From NCBI GenBank assembly GCA_038207625.1, contig JBBQZO010000037.1, positions 1-59,361 of the forward strand: DNA of 59,361 nt, in the 5' to 3' direction. This document shows positions 26,707 through 33,625 of the stretch, in pieces. This DNA comes from JBBQZO01 sp038207625 (GTDB lineage: Bacteria; Pseudomonadota; Gammaproteobacteria; Burkholderiales; Burkholderiaceae_D). The notes beneath the pieces were generated by a model that was not told the origin of the DNA, did no database searches, and saw nothing but the letters and a program-made list of their open reading frames with translations. Position 1 is the stretch's first letter; the number at the start of each line of letters is the position of its first letter. Made by a program: the position numbers and the translations under genes.

Positions 26707-26782
26707 TGGTGCGGCTGGCGGGGATCGAACCCACGACCCTTGGCTTCGGAGGCCAATACTCTATCCACTGAGCTACAGCCGC
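26707..26782 (-). tRNA. tRNA-Arg (anticodon CCG)
   Basis: A complete 76-nt cloverleaf: acceptor stem GCGGCTG / CAGCCGC, D-arm with AGCTCAGT, anticodon stem TTGGC / GCCAA around loop CTCCGAA (anticodon CCG), T-arm GGGTTCGATCC, discriminator A and an encoded CCA. A run of seven T follows directly and should terminate transcription. It lies inside the island borders, between the R-M genes and the serine recombinase. Either the island carries it or it is an older chromosomal gene trapped between insertions. Confidence 0.95.
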
Positions 26783-27129
26783 GCGGGTTGGCTACAAGAA
26801 GCACGGAGGATACCGGTTTTTTGGGGCGCCGTCCACAGAAGTCGACGTAAGTTGTGTATAAAGCATCCTGCCAATATTGAGGGACTCTAGTTTACCGCTA
26901 CGTGTGCGGCCCGAACGGCACCCGCACCGTCCCAGACGGGCTGCCATGCAAGAAAAGATGCGCGGCTCCTGGAGTTTGATGAGCAGCACGACGCGCTAGC
27001 TCTACCACTAGGGCAGGGTCCAGTGATTCCGTCTGCCATCCCGTCAAAAAACTATCAAACCAGCCAGCTAGTCCAGAGCCTATTGATAATATCGCAACAT
27101 CCAAACCCCATTGATAAAAAGGAGTGAAC
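26783..27129. other. Region between tRNA-Arg and serine recombinase, no clear gene
   Basis: About 350 bp. It should hold the tRNA promoter and possibly recombination sites for the recombinase; the A/T-rich part (27075-27120, around TTGATAATATCG) is the best place for one. A 79-aa minus-strand frame runs through it but has no supporting features. Confidence 0.4.
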
Positions 27130-27696
27130 ATGTTCATTTATGGCTACGCCAGGACCTCGACCGTTGAACAGGTTGCCGGGCTTGCAGACCAGATCGCAAA
27201 ATTGAAGGAGGCCGGATGCAGCGATCAGACAATTTACCAGGAGCAAATTTCCAGCGTGAAGATGGAAGACCGGGTTGAGTTCGTCAAGGTGCTTGCCGCG
27301 CTCAAGACCGGAGACGTGCTTGTCTTTAGCAGCCTGTCGCGCGCTGCCCGCTCGATGATCCACATGATCGAGATTGAGGCCAGGGTCGCTGGCGCTGGTG
27401 CCACGATTCGCATCCTCGATCTTGCCATCGACACAGCCACGTCATCCGGGCGACTGACGTTTAACCTGTTCGCATCCATCGCCCAGTTCGAACGGGAAAA
27501 CATGTTAGAAAGGCAAAAAGTAGGTATCGCCGCAGCCAAGAAGCGCGGCGCTTACGTTGGCCGCGCGCCGACCGCACAAGCAAAAAGCCCAAGAGTCCAT
27601 TCGCTGCACGCCAAGGGACTGACCAAGCAGGAGATAGCCGACGCGTGCTCGATGGGCATCGCGTCTGTTTATCGAATCCTGCGAACAGCGGCGTAA
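27130..27696 (+). CDS. Serine recombinase (resolvase/invertase family)
   Basis: A 188-aa small serine recombinase. The catalytic domain (about 1-140) starts with IYGYARTSTVEQ, where the nucleophilic Ser follows the Arg-Thr. It continues with VFSSLSRAARS, the family's SLxR motif, and the FASIAQFEREN helix. The C-terminal HTH (about 150-185: GLTKQEIADACSMGIASVYR) binds DNA. GGAG at 27121-27124 lies 5 nt before the ATG at 27130, which is why this start is chosen over the in-frame GTG at 27124. It would resolve or invert DNA at sites not identified here. Confidence 0.9.
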   Translation: MFIYGYARTSTVEQVAGLADQIAKLKEAGCSDQTIYQEQISSVKMEDRVEFVKVLAALKTGDVLVFSSLSRAARSMIHMIEIEARVAGAGATIRILDLAIDTATSSGRLTFNLFASIAQFERENMLERQKVGIAAAKKRGAYVGRAPTAQAKSPRVHSLHAKGLTKQEIADACSMGIASVYRILRTAA

Positions 27697-27700
27697 GCAT

Positions 27701-27880
27701 ATGAGGATTCGAAAATATGCCGCTAACCGTCAGCTCTACGCCACCCACCGAATGAGTCTAGCCATTGATCGCATGATCGTTGCAGTCACACCAACAGCCA
27801 AGCGGCAGGCCGCGCGTTGGGCTGAGGCGTGGGGCGCGGCCTGCGGCTACACGCTCCATCGGAACGCGCTTCGCTCGTAG
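27701..27880 (+). CDS. Small hypothetical protein downstream of recombinase
   Basis: A 59-aa basic open frame starting 4 nt after the recombinase stop. It reads MRIRKYAANRQLYATHRMSL at the start, with a Trp- and Ala-rich end (RWAEAWGAACGY). The tight spacing suggests translation with the recombinase. No family is recognised, and chance cannot be excluded. Confidence 0.4.
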   Translation: MRIRKYAANRQLYATHRMSLAIDRMIVAVTPTAKRQAARWAEAWGAACGYTLHRNALRS

Positions 27881-27885
27881 AGGGA

Positions 27886-28131
27886 TCAAAGATCAGCGTC
27901 GATGAATAGATCTGAAGGCTTGCATTGAATCGCTTTGGCAATGCGCAAGATGTTCAGGAACGAGACGTTGCGCTCCCCCCGCTCCAGTTTCCCCATGTGG
28001 GATCGATCTATCCCAGCAAAGTCCGCAAGGGCTTCTTGTGACAAGTCGAGCGCCAACCGTCGCGCCCGCACCACTGCCCCGAAACGCACCAAGTCGCTAT
28101 CTTTGTCAATTTTTGCGGAGACTCTTGCCAT
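27886..28131 (-). CDS. XRE-family HTH transcriptional regulator
   Basis: An 81-aa single-domain regulator. The Cro/C1-type HTH is clear: VRARRLALDLSQEALADFAG then RSHMGKLERGERNVSFLNIL. Proteins of this size act as phage or R-M control repressors. It is convergent with the recombinase unit and divergent, across 190 bp, from the two small genes that follow, so its operator could lie at 28132-28320. Confidence 0.85.
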   Translation of the reverse strand: MARVSAKIDKDSDLVRFGAVVRARRLALDLSQEALADFAGIDRSHMGKLERGERNVSFLNILRIAKAIQCKPSDLFIDADL

Positions 28132-28321
28132 GCCGCAATGGTCGGCCTATGATGCCTACACGACCACGGCATTTACGACCCATTTTCGCACATTCTCACT
28201 ACCCGTCCAGGTTGCAAGAAATAGTCAGTGCGATTTTGATAATTTCAATGAAAAATGCTTGTCGCCAAGATTCCGTTTTGACAGTACAACTTACGTATAC
28301 AACCTTAGAAAAGGAAACAAA

Positions 28322-28474
28322 ATGTTTAAATTTAAAATCGTTTACAAAAAAAATGGTAAGAATGAATCATACGAAGTTGAAATTGAATTTAACCTGCCGT
28401 CGCTGGACAAAGCAATCGCAGCGACCAAATTAGGAATTTCTCCTTCTCAAATAATTTCGATATCGAAGAAATAA
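28322..28474 (+). CDS. Tiny hypothetical protein (50 aa)
   Basis: A 50-aa Lys- and Ile-rich protein, MFKFKIVYKKNG..., with two predicted beta strands followed by a helix. An AAAAGGAAAC ribosome site lies just before the ATG. Low GC. It is followed after 38 nt by another small gene with its own site, so the two probably form one transcript. Function unknown. Confidence 0.55.
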   Translation: MFKFKIVYKKNGKNESYEVEIEFNLPSLDKAIAATKLGISPSQIISISKK

Positions 28475-28512
28475 TTCCACCGTTCAGAATCTATTGCCAC
28501 CAGGAGATTGTA

Positions 28513-28707
28513 ATGAAATTTTTCGGCATGAAGGATAGCATCGATGAGTTCAAAGAATCGTACTCAACTGGCGGCAAAGCAAAGTCGGTTGCTAAGATTT
28601 TTGGCATCGCGGTAGCGAACACCGCAATCTTTGCTGGGAAGGCTGTCGTTGTGGCGGCAGGTGAAATTGAAAAAAAGAAAGAACAAATTGAAAAGCAGAG
28701 AAATTAG
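28513..28707 (+). CDS. Small hypothetical protein with one hydrophobic helix (64 aa)
   Basis: A 64-aa protein: a polar N-terminus (MKFFGMKDSIDEFKESYSTG), a hydrophobic stretch (about 28-50: FGIAVANTAIFAGKAVVVAA) that could lie in or on a membrane, and a charged coiled tail rich in Lys and Glu. CAGGAG sits 7 nt upstream of the ATG. Its length and layout resemble small membrane-active peptides, but no family is recognised. Confidence 0.55.
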   Translation: MKFFGMKDSIDEFKESYSTGGKAKSVAKIFGIAVANTAIFAGKAVVVAAGEIEKKKEQIEKQRN

Positions 28708-28817
28708 TCAACCTTAATCACGACATTTAATTCTAAATCGTCACGAACAAAATACCCCCCCCTGTGCTGTAAAAACATTTCGAACTGCAATAAATCAATC
28801 TCAAGAAGGATTGGCTA

Positions 28818-29132
28818 GTGAAAAATATCGTCGCAGTACTTTCCGTACTGCTTATATCTGTATCTGCTCAAGCTGCCGGGCACGTCGGGTAATGCGTTTT
28901 TCCAAAGACAAAAATTGCCAAAAATTGCAATCTTGAATTCAAGAAGGCCATCCTCATTCAAAAGTCCTCGAAAGATAAAGAAGGCGAAACATTGAAGGCA
29001 TTGACTACTTTCAAAGTGCAAGCAGAAGACGGGGCTTTCATTCAACTGGTGGACAAGAACACGGGAAAAGCGATTGGTTGGGGGAAATACAGCGACTTCG
29101 AACTTCAGGATCTTCGCAACTGCAATATGTAA
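28818..29132 (+). pseudogene. Small secreted protein gene with one in-frame stop
   Basis: Starting at the GTG 28818 (AAGGA site upstream), the frame encodes a clear signal peptide MKNIVAVLSVLLISVSAQAA, then meets TAA at codon 25 (28890-28892). The same frame then continues open for 79 codons (CVFPKTKIAKNCNLEFKK ... LQDLRNCNM) to a TAA at 29130. There is no frameshift. The mature part would be about 80 residues with four Cys and a beta-rich pattern. It is read as a gene inactivated by a single point mutation. Confidence 0.6.
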
Positions 29133-29291
29133 TCGCGCCGCGTCTGCGCCACGAACGAACAATACAGAATGCTTCAAGGCCATAGCGACCTTGGAGCATT
29201 TTCTTTTTGTTGCCGTGCTAGTTTAATGATCTTCTTTGGCTGGGTACGGAAAGAATACAAATGATCTATTAGACTCGTCAAAGGACTCGAC

Positions 29292-29624
29292 ATGAAACGA
29301 ACCATCTTCGTCGTAGTTGTATTTGCTGGATTCACAGTCAACATTTATGCGAACGGTTATTGTGATGGTCGCGGTAACCAGTAAGCCATCAACCAGTGTT
29401 ATGCGGTAGGCATTCGTACACAAAACGAGCAAGTCACGATGCACTATCAATAGCCGGCACACTCGCCCAAATAGACGACGAAACAGAAGGCCGATCTCGA
29501 ACTGAACCAACTACAATCGGAACAGCGGGTACACCAATAATGTCGCGTCAATGTTTGTGTGGAAAAGTCGTATTACGACCGGAACCTCGCCTTGATTGCT
29601 GAGATCAATCGACTTGCTAAGTAA
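29292..29624 (+). pseudogene. LprI/DUF1311-like secreted protein gene with four in-frame stops
   Basis: One uninterrupted frame of 110 codons. It begins with a signal peptide (MKRTIFVVVVFAGFTVNIYA), then NGYCDGRGNQ and INQCYAVGIRTQ, and ends with EKSYYDRNLALIAEINRLAK, a pattern like lysozyme-inhibitor LprI/YecT-type proteins. In-frame stops lie at 29382 (TAA), 29451 (TAG), 29472 (TAG) and 29538 (TAA). No frameshift is needed. The LprI assignment is tentative, based on the Cys spacing and the C-terminal helix. Confidence 0.5.
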
Positions 29625-30156
29625 GTATCAAAATATCAGGATATGGATTTTTAATTCTTGCGAAACAATGGGAAAGTATCCAGCCTTGGTATACCAGCCG
29701 CATAGAAGGCATATGGCCAGGCTATTCTGCCTGGCTAGTCTTCTTTGGTCAATCTACACTCTGAGTGCCTTTATGGCTTTGTAATGAGGTTATGCTTCAA
29801 TGCCAGATAGAGAGATACCTATTCTCTCTTATAATAGTAATGATAGTTTGGACAGGGCTTCGCCCCCAATTTGTGTGCCGAGTGCAATGTCGCCTCCGCG
29901 CATTGTCATATAAAAGGTGGTATGCAATATTTTTTTACTTTATTGCTTAAATATGCTCAAACAGTCTAGATGAAAAAGAAACGGGAGTAGGGTATCGATG
30001 CCCTACTCCCGTTGATAAATATTGAATTTTTAAAGAGCCACCACTTACCTTCGAGCGGCTATCGCTCAAAGGCCTTTTCATTCGCCCAATGGTAACACCG
30101 GTCGACCAATCGAACAATAGCTCATGAACACCGCCATGCAAAGGCGAATCCGATCA
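29625..30156. other. A/T-rich intergenic region with two hairpins
   Basis: About 530 bp without a supported gene. A stem GCCAGGC / GCCTGGC (29716-29735) with a pyrimidine-rich 3' side follows the LprI-like pseudogene. A perfect 13-bp hairpin lies at 29980-30013, and a GGGCTTCGCCC mini-hairpin near 29855. Confidence 0.5.
29980..30013 (-). terminator. Perfect 13-bp hairpin, probable terminator for the minus-strand genes
   Basis: AACGGGAGTAGGG and its exact complement separated by 8 nt. On the minus strand it is followed by TTTCTTTTTC. It lies about 145 nt past the stop of the arm-domain gene at 30157 and may end the integrase-side transcript. Confidence 0.6.
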
Positions 30157-30627
30157 TTAATGAAGCAGTGTAACGTGCTTGTGGCGCTGTGCATATGCGT
30201 TTGCCGTACGCACCCGGTGCATCATTTGTCGATTCATGCGAACTATCGTACCAGTAAATGCCGCAGTCAAATTCTCCTGTAAAAGAGCGTTTGATTGCTT
30301 GAGCGCTGGATCACATGAAATATTTGACTTTTCCGAAATTTTCACGCAAACGCAGAAACGGAACAAATAATTCTTAACCTCGCCGGATTTAATGTCCTCC
30401 AGAAGCTTAAACGCTTTCTGGCGCGCATTATCAATTGACATTGCTTCAAAACTGCCCAACGATTCACCGTAGAAACAATCGTCATGTGAATAGAACAACC
30501 ACCACCACTTCGCATCCCGGTTATTCACGAGAAAATTCAAACCTTCGAATTCTGGATCAACAATATTTCGATATTTGAACGGAAGCGCTGCTAACGACTC
30601 ATTTGTGAATTCCAGATGCATTTTCAT
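30157..30627 (-). CDS. Free-standing integrase arm-type DNA-binding domain protein
   Basis: A 156-aa protein whose residues 5-85 line up with the N-terminal arm-binding domain (DUF4102-type) of P4-like integrases: FTNESLAALPFKYR at the start, a Trp-rich strand KWWWLFY, then LGSFEAMSIDNARQKAFKLL followed by EDIKSGE. The island's own integrase has the matching GNYPEISLADARKRRDEW. No catalytic domain follows; the last 70 residues are unrecognised and basic. AGGAG lies 9 nt before the ATG. It follows the replication protein gene and could bind the integrase arm sites, or be a truncated integrase. Confidence 0.6.
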   Translation of the reverse strand: MKMHLEFTNESLAALPFKYRNIVDPEFEGLNFLVNNRDAKWWWLFYSHDDCFYGESLGSFEAMSIDNARQKAFKLLEDIKSGEVKNYLFRFCVCVKISEKSNISCDPALKQSNALLQENLTAAFTGTIVRMNRQMMHRVRTANAYAQRHKHVTLLH

Positions 30628-30740
30628 ATTTTTTCACTCCTATGATCCAATTGGTTATAATAAACCCGTGTCCCTATCTATCCCTAATTTGGAAATCGAG
30701 AGCCACGGGTTCCCGCCAAGCCTACGATACGAGCGGCAGT

Positions 30741-31865
30741 TCAGCAGCTCGGTTTGCGCCTTGGCTTACCGAGCATTCCCATACGAGGTCTTGGCATAGT
30801 GCCGCGTCCCCAGCCGTGAGTTTTATCGGTATGCTTCTCCCGTAACGTCTGATCTTCCTTATGCATGTAGGCCAGAACGTCGAGAAGCGTCTGGCGCATC
30901 TCCTTGTCGTCGTGTGAGATCATCCCGATGCCAAGGCGCTTGTACTTCTGCTTGTGAGCATTGCAGTTATAGTAAATGCCTTTTCCGCCCGTGACATCAA
31001 TCCAATCCGCTCCGATCTCACTTGCCAGGTACTCATCCTTGTGCGCCTTCGAGCCGTCGAAAAAAAAGAAGAGATGAAAATGGTAGCCCTTCTCTTTGCC
31101 ATATTCGAGTCGCCAGATATAGCCCACAAGGTTCGTGTAAAGTTTCTTGCTGCGCTTGTTGTTGAAGAAGCGCGCGAGATTCTCCTGGGCCTCCAGGAGA
31201 CCCACAGTGTGCGGCAACAGCGGGTTCTCAGTACGGAAGCCAAAGTCAACGCGGAGCACAAGCAGCCTCGCATATCGGTCGTACAGGGCATTCAAATATT
31301 CCACCGCGCTTGCCAAGCCTCGGTTGATCGCCTCGGTGCGTGCGTATAGCTTGCGCTTGAATGTGCGTTGCGATGCCATGTCTGAAATTTCCTCAATAAG
31401 TTGATTGAAAAACTCCCCTTCCTTCATCTTAAAGAGCGAGCTGTAGGCGTCAGGGTTCGTGCTGAAGTCTGGTGGCATAACGCCGTGCTTGATCATGAAC
31501 GTCTCGAAAAAAAGATCGATATGTGGGGTGTAGACCTTACTGGCGCTATACAAGGACAAGAAACGATTCATCATCGAAAAGTACTTGGCCAGCGCTAGTG
31601 GTTTCATGCAGCCACGCTTGTCCAGCGCGGTGGAAAATGCCTTTCTCCCCTTCTCAATTTCTTCAACTAATTTCTCGATCAGGTAAAGTGGATTATCGAA
31701 CTCCATGCTGTAATACGTCGTCGTAGTCCCTCCTGCATCGGACTCAAAAACATGCAGATTCCGGTCGATTTCTTTGTAGATTTCGTCTGTGTTTGGATTG
31801 AATGAAGCTTCTTGTTTACTAACCTCAAATGCCATGCTGTGCATGCCGTTGTTGTTTACTTCCAT
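30741..31865 (-). CDS. YagK/YfjJ (inovirus Gp2) family HUH-type replication protein
   Basis: A 374-aa protein of the YagK/YfjJ C-terminal domain family. The C-terminal half shows the layout of HUH rolling-circle nucleases: a strand with VLRVDFGFR, the metal motif YHFHLFFFFDG (His-x-His), and a possible catalytic Tyr-x-x-Lys in LAYMHKEDQ. It probably starts replication of the excised element. The ATG at 31865 is 9 nt from GAGG; an in-frame ATG at 31871 is only 3 nt from it. Homologues occur beside alpA in E. coli CP4-57. Confidence 0.8.
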   Translation of the reverse strand: MEVNNNGMHSMAFEVSKQEASFNPNTDEIYKEIDRNLHVFESDAGGTTTTYYSMEFDNPLYLIEKLVEEIEKGRKAFSTALDKRGCMKPLALAKYFSMMNRFLSLYSASKVYTPHIDLFFETFMIKHGVMPPDFSTNPDAYSSLFKMKEGEFFNQLIEEISDMASQRTFKRKLYARTEAINRGLASAVEYLNALYDRYARLLVLRVDFGFRTENPLLPHTVGLLEAQENLARFFNNKRSKKLYTNLVGYIWRLEYGKEKGYHFHLFFFFDGSKAHKDEYLASEIGADWIDVTGGKGIYYNCNAHKQKYKRLGIGMISHDDKEMRQTLLDVLAYMHKEDQTLREKHTDKTHGWGRGTMPRPRMGMLGKPRRKPSC

Positions 31866-32035
31866 GTTCATGTACCTCTACCTTTTAATTACTTCTTAAT
31901 TGGATAAATAACCAGAACTCCTGTATGAATAACAAACAGGCGCTCCGTGCATTTTTTAAGCGCAGGTGATGGCCACGCCACAATTTCCGAGCGTTGCCGA
32001 CAACGTAGTTATGCGGACAGCATTGTCGTAAAATG

Positions 32036-32084
32036 TTGTATGTGATGTCCGCGAACCTTGTATGCCTGTCCTGCAATCTTGTAT
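32036..32084. repeat. Three TTGTAT repeats at two-turn spacing
   Basis: TTGTAT occurs at 32036, 32058 and 32079, so the copies are 22 and 21 bp apart and on the same face of the helix. They lie in the 276-bp gap between the replication protein and alpA. They may bind a regulator or form part of an origin. Confidence 0.4.
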
Positions 32085-32141
32085 CGTTGCCGCCCTATAA
32101 ATTCCTCCACCAAAGTAAAAATTTAAAGTGCCCTGCCAGGT

Positions 32142-32366
32142 CTAGTAACGGCTAGCGCGAATGCGGGATTCGATCCATGCCTCCACTTCAGATTCGATCC
32201 AGCCGACCGAGGAAGCGGACAGATGGATTTGGGTTGGGAAAGTGCGGTCGTAATAAGGGGAGTTCTTGTCCATCATGCTGTACATGGTGGACACCGGAAG
32301 ACCCGTGCGCACTTGCACTTGCTTGCGACGCAGGATGGTAAGTGTAGGCTTTGCTTGATCGGACAT
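32142..32366 (-). CDS. AlpA family transcriptional regulator / excisionase-like
   Basis: A 74-aa MerR-like HTH protein of the AlpA family: ILRRKQVQVRTGLPVSTMY is the HTH, the FPTQIHLSASSVGWIESEVE wing is the family's hallmark, and the end is WIESRIRASRY. In CP4-57 AlpA turns on excision by activating the integrase region. Here it lies two genes from the integrase on the same strand, so the same role is likely. GAGG precedes the ATG. Confidence 0.88.
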   Translation of the reverse strand: MSDQAKPTLTILRRKQVQVRTGLPVSTMYSMMDKNSPYYDRTFPTQIHLSASSVGWIESEVEAWIESRIRASRY

Positions 32367-32430
32367 AGGTGGCCCTCAGTTGCGATTGGAATGGAGCCAT
32401 GATCTCTGTAAATTGCTGGCATACAAAAGG

Positions 32431-32461
32431 AAAGGGGGGAACCTTTCGGATCCCCCCCTTT
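32431..32461 (-). terminator. Hairpin terminator after the 361-aa gene
   Basis: AAAGGGGGG / CCCCCCTTT around a 13-nt loop. On the minus strand it follows the gene ending at 32488 and is trailed by CCTTTTG. The same hairpin lies upstream of alpA. Confidence 0.6.
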
Positions 32462-32487
32462 CTCTTGACTTGTGCAATCGCTACGAC

Positions 32488-33573
32488 TTAGGCGCCGTCG
32501 TCGTAATCCTTCTCCCTACCTATAGGTTTTGCCTCCTGTGGCCTAGCTATGTTCCACGCTGCAAGAGCAGAATGCAGCGCGAAGCCATACTTGGTTTTTA
32601 ATAATTTAATTGCATCGTTCTTCTCTGGATAAGTATCGATTTGATCTTCACGTTCTCCGATGCCAAGGTCGGCATTCTTCCATCCAGCCGCAATCAGTAC
32701 GACCGCGTCGAACATGTTGAGATCGTCTTTGGCCTTCTGCTTCCCGTACTCCACTGGGTCCCAGTCCTTGTACGATTGATAGAGTATTTGAGTGGCCCCT
32801 TCCGCTACTTTGACAGGAAAGTTGCATTCGTCTCGAAACCAGCGTTCCACGTCATTGGCTAACGGCGGGCACCAACCGGGACGACCGCGATCCCAGAAGT
32901 GCAAGGCTCCATTATTCAGGCAGATCAGGCGTCGAGACATATGGGGCATTTGTCGAAAACCGTTATCAAACTTAACCATCGACACATCGGCAACTCGAAT
33001 GAGATTTAACGATATCAGATCATTGCGCCGGACTCGAAGCGCAACAGGCGCAAGCTTAATTCTAATCGGAGCAATTCGCGACGGCGCTCCTTGGACGCTT
33101 GGATCATGTCCAACGGCGTAGCACGCGAATCGGCGAAATGGACGCATGTCGTGATAACCGTCTTTAGCGGCAAGAGCTGGAGGCTCAACAAATACCGGGT
33201 CAAACGCTCCGTTGAATGCAACGCCAGTTAGAAAAACTGATTGATAGGCTTCCCCATGAGCAGCAATCAGTCCGCAATCAGCCGGCGTTAAAACAAGTAG
33301 GTGAATGTCGCTCCTCGCAAGTGGCCGCACACCGTCAAGGTAGCTTACCCGCATTCGGCGCGACAGCTCATCGAGCGCGGAGTCCGACAATTCAACAAGG
33401 TCAAGATTCGTGCAGTAGACACGCACATCGTCGGGGACCCGAGCGAGAATTGATAGGTGCCGCTCGGCGCCATGCCGCAACAGCGTCTCGACGGTGCATC
33501 CACTCAACGCCGCAGCCTCCTCAAGGGAGTACATCGTCCTAGTAGGAGTCGGTGTCGTTCTCGTTTCGTTCAT
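32488..33573 (-). CDS. Hypothetical island protein with N-terminal HTH
   Basis: A 361-aa protein. Residues about 14-45 (MYSLEEAAALSGCTVETLLR) look like a MerR/excisionase-type HTH; the remainder is unrecognised, soluble and mixed alpha/beta, with a Trp-rich stretch near residue 230. It sits between integrase and alpA, the position of other uncharacterised genes in CP4-like elements. The start at 33573 has GAGG 8 nt upstream; the frame opens slightly earlier with a TTG at 33585. Confidence 0.65.
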   Translation of the reverse strand: MNETRTTPTPTRTMYSLEEAAALSGCTVETLLRHGAERHLSILARVPDDVRVYCTNLDLVELSDSALDELSRRMRVSYLDGVRPLARSDIHLLVLTPADCGLIAAHGEAYQSVFLTGVAFNGAFDPVFVEPPALAAKDGYHDMRPFRRFACYAVGHDPSVQGAPSRIAPIRIKLAPVALRVRRNDLISLNLIRVADVSMVKFDNGFRQMPHMSRRLICLNNGALHFWDRGRPGWCPPLANDVERWFRDECNFPVKVAEGATQILYQSYKDWDPVEYGKQKAKDDLNMFDAVVLIAAGWKNADLGIGEREDQIDTYPEKNDAIKLLKTKYGFALHSALAAWNIARPQEAKPIGREKDYDDGA

Positions 33574-33625
33574 CAATTTCCTCAATGCGGCACAGCGTCA
33601 TTGATCTGTGGAGGGATCGTGCAGT

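Noticed and set aside
26898..27137. 79-residue minus-strand frame upstream of the serine recombinase
   Set aside because: It overlaps the recombinase start, has no ribosome site or family pattern, and its start codon arises from the reverse of the recombinase start region.
29223..29510. 95-residue minus-strand frame
   Set aside because: It is antisense to the LprI-like pseudogene, whose signal peptide and C-terminal pattern are better supported.
28818..29624. Stop-codon reassignment (TAA/TAG read as sense) in the island
   Set aside because: All other island genes use TAA and TAG as normal terminators and none has internal stops, so nonsense mutation is simpler. Kept only as a check.
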